A stretch of 64,000 bases of DNA from Magnetospirillum sp. GTDB lineage: Bacteria > Pseudomonadota > Alphaproteobacteria > Rhodospirillales > Magnetospirillaceae. The position numbers and the translations under genes were made by a program. A model generated the notes under the pieces. That model was not told the origin of the DNA. It did not search any database and saw nothing but the letters and a program-made list of their open reading frames with translations. Positions 58,801 through 64,000 of this stretch are shown here, in pieces. How positions within the stretch are numbered: position 1 is the stretch's first letter; every line of letters starts with the position of its first letter. The stretch is taken from positions 1 through 64,000 of the forward strand of contig JANQAI010000007.1 of assembly GCA_024707145.1 (NCBI GenBank), read 5' to 3'.

Positions 58801-61800
58801 TGCCGACCAGTCCGGTGACGGTGACCTGGTCCTCGGCCGACGGCTCGGCCACGGCAGCATCGGGTGATTACCAGATTGCTTCGGGAACGATAACCTTCGC
58901 GGCGGGCGAGACGAGTAAAACCATCACCGTCCTCACCCATGACGATGGAGTATCCGAGGGTTCGGAAACGGTCTTGGTCAACCTGACCGGCGTGAGCGGA
59001 GCGGTCGTGGCCGATGGCCAGGGCGTGATTACGTTGAGCGACGCTCCGGCGCCAATCTATTGGATGGACGATCTCACCAACGGCTTGACCGGGTATACGC
59101 TGTATACGAACACGCCCGTCCGTGAAACCTACCTGGGGCAGTCGACCCAATACCTGGGCGACATCAACGGCGACGGCTTCGGCGATTTTGTTGCCTCCGT
59201 TTACCAGGAAGAGGGCGATTGGGCCGATTTGCACGTGGTCACCGGGAGTGCCCGCGGCACGCGGGCGGCCTTGACCGAGGTGCGGGCGGCCGGTTTCGAA
59301 ATCGAGGCGGGCGCCCAGCAGGGAATTGAAACGGCGACCGCCGCCGACGTGGATGGTGATGGCACCCGCGAGTTGGTACTTGGGGTCACCGGCTGGGTGA
59401 ATGGGTATTGGGCGAAGGCCTACGTGCTCGATAATCGGGCATGGAGCAACGGCGTTCCGGCGAACTCCCTGCTGGCCGGCGGCGGCTATACCGTTGGCGT
59501 GCCGTCCAGTGCGCCCAGCTACGGTGCCCATATGGAATTTCGCACCATCGGCCGGGGATACGGCGATTTCAATGGCGACGGCCGCGACGATTTCGTTGGT
59601 TCCGAGGGCGTCACCAATACGTCCTACGGGACCTATGCCGGAGCCACCGCCGTGGTGTTCGGCCAGACCGGCACCACCAGCGTCGCCTCGCTCACGGGCA
59701 GCAACGGCTTCGAGGTATTCGGCTCGCAGGCCGGCGAGGAATCGGGCTACGCGGCGCAATTCATCGGCGACATCAACGGCGACGGCTACGACGACGTGCT
59801 GATCGGGGCGCCCGGCTACGACGCCGATGGTTTGGTGGATGCGGGACGGGCCATGGTGGTCTTCGGCCGTTCCGGCGCCATGCCCTCGGCGATCACGCCC
59901 GAATGGCTGAACGGAAGCAATGGTTTCACGATCAGCGGGCCTGTCACCGCCGCGGCCAGCCTCGGGTGGTGGATTTCCGAGCTTGGCGACGTCAACGGCG
60001 ATGGTGTCGCAGATTTCGCCATGAACGGGGGAGGCGCTGTTTACGTGGTCTATGGCCACGGCGGAGAATGGGCCCCCAACCTTGATCTTGCCCAGTTGGA
60101 CGGCACCACCGGTTTCAGGATCCTCGGCGGAGGTCCTGTGGCCAGTGCGGGCGACATCAATGGCGATGGCTATGACGACATCGTAATCTCTATGCAAGGC
60201 ACATCGGACCAGAGTTCGCAACTGGCCGTGGTGTATGGCGGCCGATCCATGCCTGCCGTGTTCGACCCGACCCAAATGGAACAGGGATGGGGCTTCCGCA
60301 TCCTCGGGTCGGCCGGCGACTATTCATGGGGCAGCGGAACGTGGGGGTCGCTCTCGGCCTCAATTCCGGCGATGTGGATGGCGACGGTGTCGCCGACCTG
60401 ATGGTGGGGGCTCCGCACAACACCGCCGGGGGGAACACCCAGGTGGGGAACGTCCACGTGGTCTACGGCCACACCTTCCTGGATTCGGACGTGTGGGCCG
60501 GAACGGCGGGGGCCGACCTGCATACCGGCACCGCCGGGGCCGACAAGATGGTGGGCGACCTCGGCAACGACACCCTGATCGGCGGCGGCGGGGCCGACGT
60601 GCTGTATGGCGGCAACGGCGCCGACCTGCTGGTGGTGGCCGACGATGCCTTCCGGCGGGTGGACGGCGGCAGCGGCACCGACACGCTGAAATTCACCGGC
60701 ACCACCCTCGACTTCACCACCCTGGGCGATGGCCGGGCGCGCGGCATCGAGATCCTTGATCTGGCCGGCAACGGCGGCCAGAGCGTCCGCCTGTCCCGCG
60801 ACCAGGTCATGGACCTGGCCGACAGCGGCAACGTGGTGACCATCGACGGCGACGCCGCCGACCGGGTGGTGTTGGCCGATGCCGGTTGGAGCCGCTCGGC
60901 TACCACCGACGCGGCCGGCTATTACACTTTCTCCAATGGTTTGGCCCAGGTGCGGGTGAAAGGGGCGCAGGTCGCTTTGGGCAATGCGGCAGATCCTGCC
61001 CCGACCTATTGGATGAGCGACCTCACCAACGGCTTGACCGGATACACGCTGTATACGAACCCACCCGTTTCTGAAACTTACCTGGGGCAGTCGACCCAAT
61101 ATCTGGGCGACATCAACGGCGACGGTTTCGGCGATTTTATTGCGAGCGTGTATCAGGAAGAGGGCGATTGGGCCGATTTGCACGTGGTCACCGGGGGGCG
61201 CGCGGCGCGCGGCCCGCCTCCACCGAGGTGCGCGCCGCCGGCTTCGAGATCGAGGCTGGCGCCCAGCAGGGCATACAATCCGCCTCGGCTGCCGACGTGG
61301 ATGGTGATGGCACCCGCGAGTTGGTACTTGGGGTCACCGGCTGGGTGGGGGGTATTGGGCGAAAGCCTACGTGCTCGATAACCGGCCATGGGGCAACGGC
61401 ATTGCGGCGAATTCCCTGCTGGCCGGCGGCGGCTACAGCGTTGCCGTATCGACGAGCACCACCGGCGATTTCCATCCATTGGAGTTTCGCGCTATCGGCC
61501 GGGGGGCTGGTGATTTCAATGGCGATGGTCGAGAGGATTTTGTCGGGTTCAATGGTGTTGCAGACAACTCCCACGGTAGCGTTGCTGGCGTAGTGTCCGT
61601 GGTGCTCGGCCAGGCCGGCATCACCAACATGACCTCGTTAAACGGCCTAAACGGTTTCCAGGTATTCGGCTCGCAAGCCGGCGAGGAATCGGGTTATGCC
61701 GCGCAATTCGTCGGCGACATCAACGGCGACGGCTACGACGACGTGCTGATCGGGGCGCCCGGCTACGACGCCGATGGTTTGGTGGATGCGGGGCGCGCCA

Positions 61801-63374
61801 TGGTGGTCTTCGGCCGTTCCGGCGCCATGCCCTCGGCGATCACGCCCGAATGGCTGAACGGAAGCAATGGTTTCACGATCAGCGGATCTGTCACCGTCGG
61901 GGCGAGTCTCGGGTGGTGGATTGCCGACCTTGGCGACGTCAACGGTGACGGTGTCGCGGATTTCGCCATCGGCGGCGGGACGGGGGTCTACGTGGTCTAT
62001 GGCCACGGCGGAGGGTGGGCCCCCAACCTTGATCTTGCCCAGTTGGACGGCACCAACGGGTTCAGATTGAGCGGCGTGAACGCCGTTGCCAATGGCGGAG
62101 ACATCAATGGCGATGGCTATGACGATATCGTCACCAGCGTGGTGGGCACGGCCGAACAGGGCTCGCAACTGGCCGTGGTGTATGGCGGCCGATCCATGCC
62201 TGCCGTGTTCGACCCGACCCAAATGGAACAGGGATGGGGCTTCCGCATCCTCGGGTCGGCCGGCGACTATTCATGGGGCAGCGGAACGTGGGGGGTCGCT
62301 CTCGGCCTCAATTCCGGCGATGTGGATGGCGACGGTGTCGCCGACCTGATGGTGGGGGCTCCGCACAACACCGCCGGGGGGAACACCCAGGTGGGGAACG
62401 TCCACGTGGTCTACGGCCACACCTTCCTGGATTCGGACGTGTGGGCCGGAACGGCGGGGGCCGACCTGCATGCCGGCACCGCCGGGGCCGACAAGATGGT
62501 GGGCGACCTCGGCAACGACACCCTGATCGGCGGCGGCGGGGCCGACGTGCTGTATGGCGGCAACGGCGCCGACCTGCTGGTGGTGGCCGACGATGCCTTC
62601 CGGCGGGTGGACGGCGGCAGCGGCACCGACACGCTGAAATTCACCGGTACCACCCTCGACTTCACCACCCTGGGCGATGGCCGGGTGCGCGGCATCGAGA
62701 TCCTTGATCTGGCCGGCAACGGCGGCCAGAGCGTCCGCCTGTCCCGCGACCAGGTCATGGACCTGGCCGACAGCGGCAACGTGGTGACCATCGACGGCGA
62801 CGCCGCCGACCGGGTGGTGTTGGCCGATGCCGGCTGGAACCGCTCGGCTACCGCCGACGCGGCCGGCTATTACACTTTCTCCAACGGTTTGGCCCAGGTG
62901 CGGGTGAAGGATGTCGACATCCGCGTGGCAGCCGGCACAGCGGGGGACGACCGGTTGGGCGGGTGGTCCGACAACGATACGCTCATCGGTGGGGCGGGGG
63001 CTGATACCTATGTCCTGGAGCCGGGGGGCGGCGCCGATACCATCGACAATCGCGGTCGTGCCGCCGATGGCGATAAGGTGTTGTTCGACGCTGGTGTCTC
63101 GCAGGATCAGTTGTGGTTCGAGCGTCTTGCCAACGATCTTAAGATCAGCGTTATCGGCAGCGGCAATACCGTGACCATCCAGGAGTGGTTTTCCAGTAGC
63201 ACGAACCACATTCAGCAATTCCGCGTGTCCGGGGGCCAGACCTTGTTGGAAGCTGACGTACAGAACCTCGTCAATGCCATGGCAGCGTTTGCGCCACCGC
63301 AGGCCGGCCAGACAACTTTGCCCGCCGCCTATCAGGAGCAATTGATGCCCATTATTGCAGCAAACTGGAATTAA
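52860..63374 (+). CDS. Giant cadherin-like / Calx-beta / FG-GAP / RTX surface protein (three frameshifts)
   Basis: About 3,505 residues once repaired, starting MRHILSGYRAM after CGAGGGGGG. Roughly 14 cadherin-like repeats of 100-115 residues, each opening with D-x-P...EDxxIxL and DxDGSE, fill residues 1-1720. One classical cadherin domain (NATVAENAAGATIG), a further Ig-like domain and a Calx-beta domain (VSVQEGSTAILTLVF) follow. Then come two copies of an FG-GAP propeller with RTX-like end. The last about 150 residues are an RTX tail (GDDRLGGWSDNDTLIGGAGADTYVL) suited to type I secretion. One-base losses in G-rich sequence at 60343-60347, about 61195 and about 61347 break the frame. Likely a calcium-dependent adhesin or S-layer-like protein. 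Confidence 0.85.
59057..60960 (+). repeat. Propeller-RTX module, copy 1
   Basis: About 1.90 kb, running from the codons for YWMDDLTNGLTGYTLY to FSNGLAQVRVK. It encodes several FG-GAP blades with calcium loops DINGDGFGDF, DVDGDGTREL, DFNGDGRDDF and DINGDGYDDV, then an RTX-like segment. A second copy follows about 45 bp later. One G is missing at 60343-60347 compared with copy 2. Confidence 0.9.
61006..62908 (+). repeat. Propeller-RTX module, copy 2
   Basis: A tandem copy of the preceding module, offset by 1,948-1,949 bp. The outer parts, especially 62169-62908 against 60220-60960, are almost identical, while the middle (about 61440-61640) has diverged strongly. Two one-base losses near 61195 and 61347 lie in the part matching intact copy 1. 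Confidence 0.9.
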
Positions 63375-63704
63375 TTTTGTATAACCTGCCATTTCACTAG
63401 AGAAAAACTCAGTAGGGCTGCGACCTTCTTCTAGGAAAAACTTCATGCGCCGGCGGCATTTTATCCCTGCATGTCCACGCTTCCGGCTGCGCGAGCCTTT
63501 GCAAGCCCTCCCGTATATCTCAGTGGATTTGCTCAATGAGGAGCTGAACTCCTTAGAGCCGGCTCTTTCATCATCCTGGCACTAGGGTTTGTTGAGATTC
63601 ATCGCATTCGAATGAGTGAGGAGGCAAGATGGATCATGGCTGAAAAGCTCGGTGTTATGGCGCAATTCCACGGTATTGCCGTAGCGCGTACCGTCATCTT
63701 GGTA
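63375..63704. other. Gap after the giant gene
   Basis: No gene is supported here. GGGTTTGTTGAGATTC at about 63586 followed by a GAGGAGG-ATG looks like the start of an insertion-sequence remnant, but I cannot confirm it. Confidence 0.4.
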
Positions 63705-63950
63705 TCATGTCTCGGGACAGGTGGCCCGGCCTTGGAGCGCACCCAATGCCAATTCCAGCAATTTTTTGGCACGGTTGGAAAGAATGTCGGGCTCGTGTTC
63801 GAGGATGGACTCTACCGTACCAACGGCGTTCGCCGCGTCGTCGCCATCGGCGCGGGCGGGCTTTTTGCGCCTGATCCGATCCTCCTCTTGAACCGGGAGA
63901 CAAGGCCGCCCTCTCAGGGGGCGGCCTTCTCGATACGCCGCAACTCCCAC
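63705..63950 (-). CDS. Uncertain small ORF
   Basis: Up to 81 residues. The C-terminal 55 look protein-like (EEDRIRRKKPARADGDD, SILEHEPDILSNRAKKLLELALGALQ), but the N-terminal 20 are encoded by the hairpin at 63902-63928 and are improbable. It may be the 3' part of a gene whose start is lost, or chance. No family is recognised. Confidence 0.3.
   Translation of the reverse strand: MGVAAYREGRPLRGRPCLPVQEEDRIRRKKPARADGDDAANAVGTVESILEHEPDILSNRAKKLLELALGALQGRATCPET
63902..63928. terminator. Hairpin near the window end
   Basis: AAGGCCGCCC and GGGCGGCCTT pair over ten bases with a seven-base loop. No T run follows, so either strand could use it only as a weak terminator. Confidence 0.45.
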
Positions 63951-64000
63951 GGCTCCGGCGCCCTTACACTTGCCCCCCAGTATCCTAGTGCCCTCGGTTA

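Noticed and set aside
63612..64000. An open frame starting MSEEARWIMAEKLG that runs off the window end, possibly a transposase
   Set aside because: It passes through the hairpin at 63902-63928 and lacks transposase motifs; the sequence before it resembles an IS end only vaguely.

Overview
The window reads as high-GC alphaproteobacterial chromosome, most like the Rhodospirillales and in particular Magnetospirillum-type denitrifiers. The reasons are a clade I Tat-exported NosZ system, a cNor operon, a DUF1150 gene beside an Hsp20 gene, a DUF3572 protein, an rpsT-dnaA-dnaN-recF-gyrB block and a giant cadherin/FG-GAP/RTX protein. The genus is inferred from gene content only; no rRNA gene or magnetosome gene is present.

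Layout. (1) 40-4817, minus strand: the nitric oxide reductase operon norC-norB-norQ-norD plus a 51-residue membrane protein. (2) 4818-5276: a divergent control region with two FNR/NnrR-type palindromes. (3) 5277-14104, plus strand: the nitrous oxide reductase operon nosR-nosZ-nosD-nosF-nosY-nosL-apbE(nosX)-tatA/E-like. Together these two operons take NO to N2O to N2. (4) 14231-16239: a glutamate-cysteine-ligase-2 family enzyme and a class II glutamine amidotransferase. (5) 16421-20877, minus: a small protein, mog, and an ABC importer with a duplicated permease and an AAA-associated ATPase. (6) 21063-27451: a BI-1 membrane protein, ybbP-ybbA, and the divergent tesA-FIST-thpR operon. (7) 27497-36685: lipoproteins (one with EF-hands), Hsp20, DUF1150, a HAD-like protein, an outer membrane barrel, an M48 metalloprotease, an acetoacetate-decarboxylase-like enzyme, a secreted alpha/alpha-barrel protein and DUF3572. 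(8) 36713-41952: a CBS/CorC membrane protein, ExoD, and a fused secDF preceded by a short membrane-targeted ORF and an RNA hairpin covering its ribosome binding site. (9) 42232-50469: cytochrome c, a repeat protein, rpsT, dnaA, dnaN, recF and gyrB. (10) 50470-64000: an accessory stretch with a GH24 lysozyme, a secreted protein, an array of transposon-end-like repeats and an approximately 3,500-residue surface protein whose propeller/RTX module is tandemly duplicated.

Quality caveat. At least thirteen genes are broken by single-base indels. Eight involve an extra base at a site whose in-frame form contains AGCT, usually SAGCTGG read as SAGCCTGG; others lie in C, T or G runs. In each case removing (or, in the giant gene, adding) one base restores a continuous, plausible protein, so a consensus-sequence error is the likeliest cause. 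I give the reconstructed gene extents and name the break in each entry.
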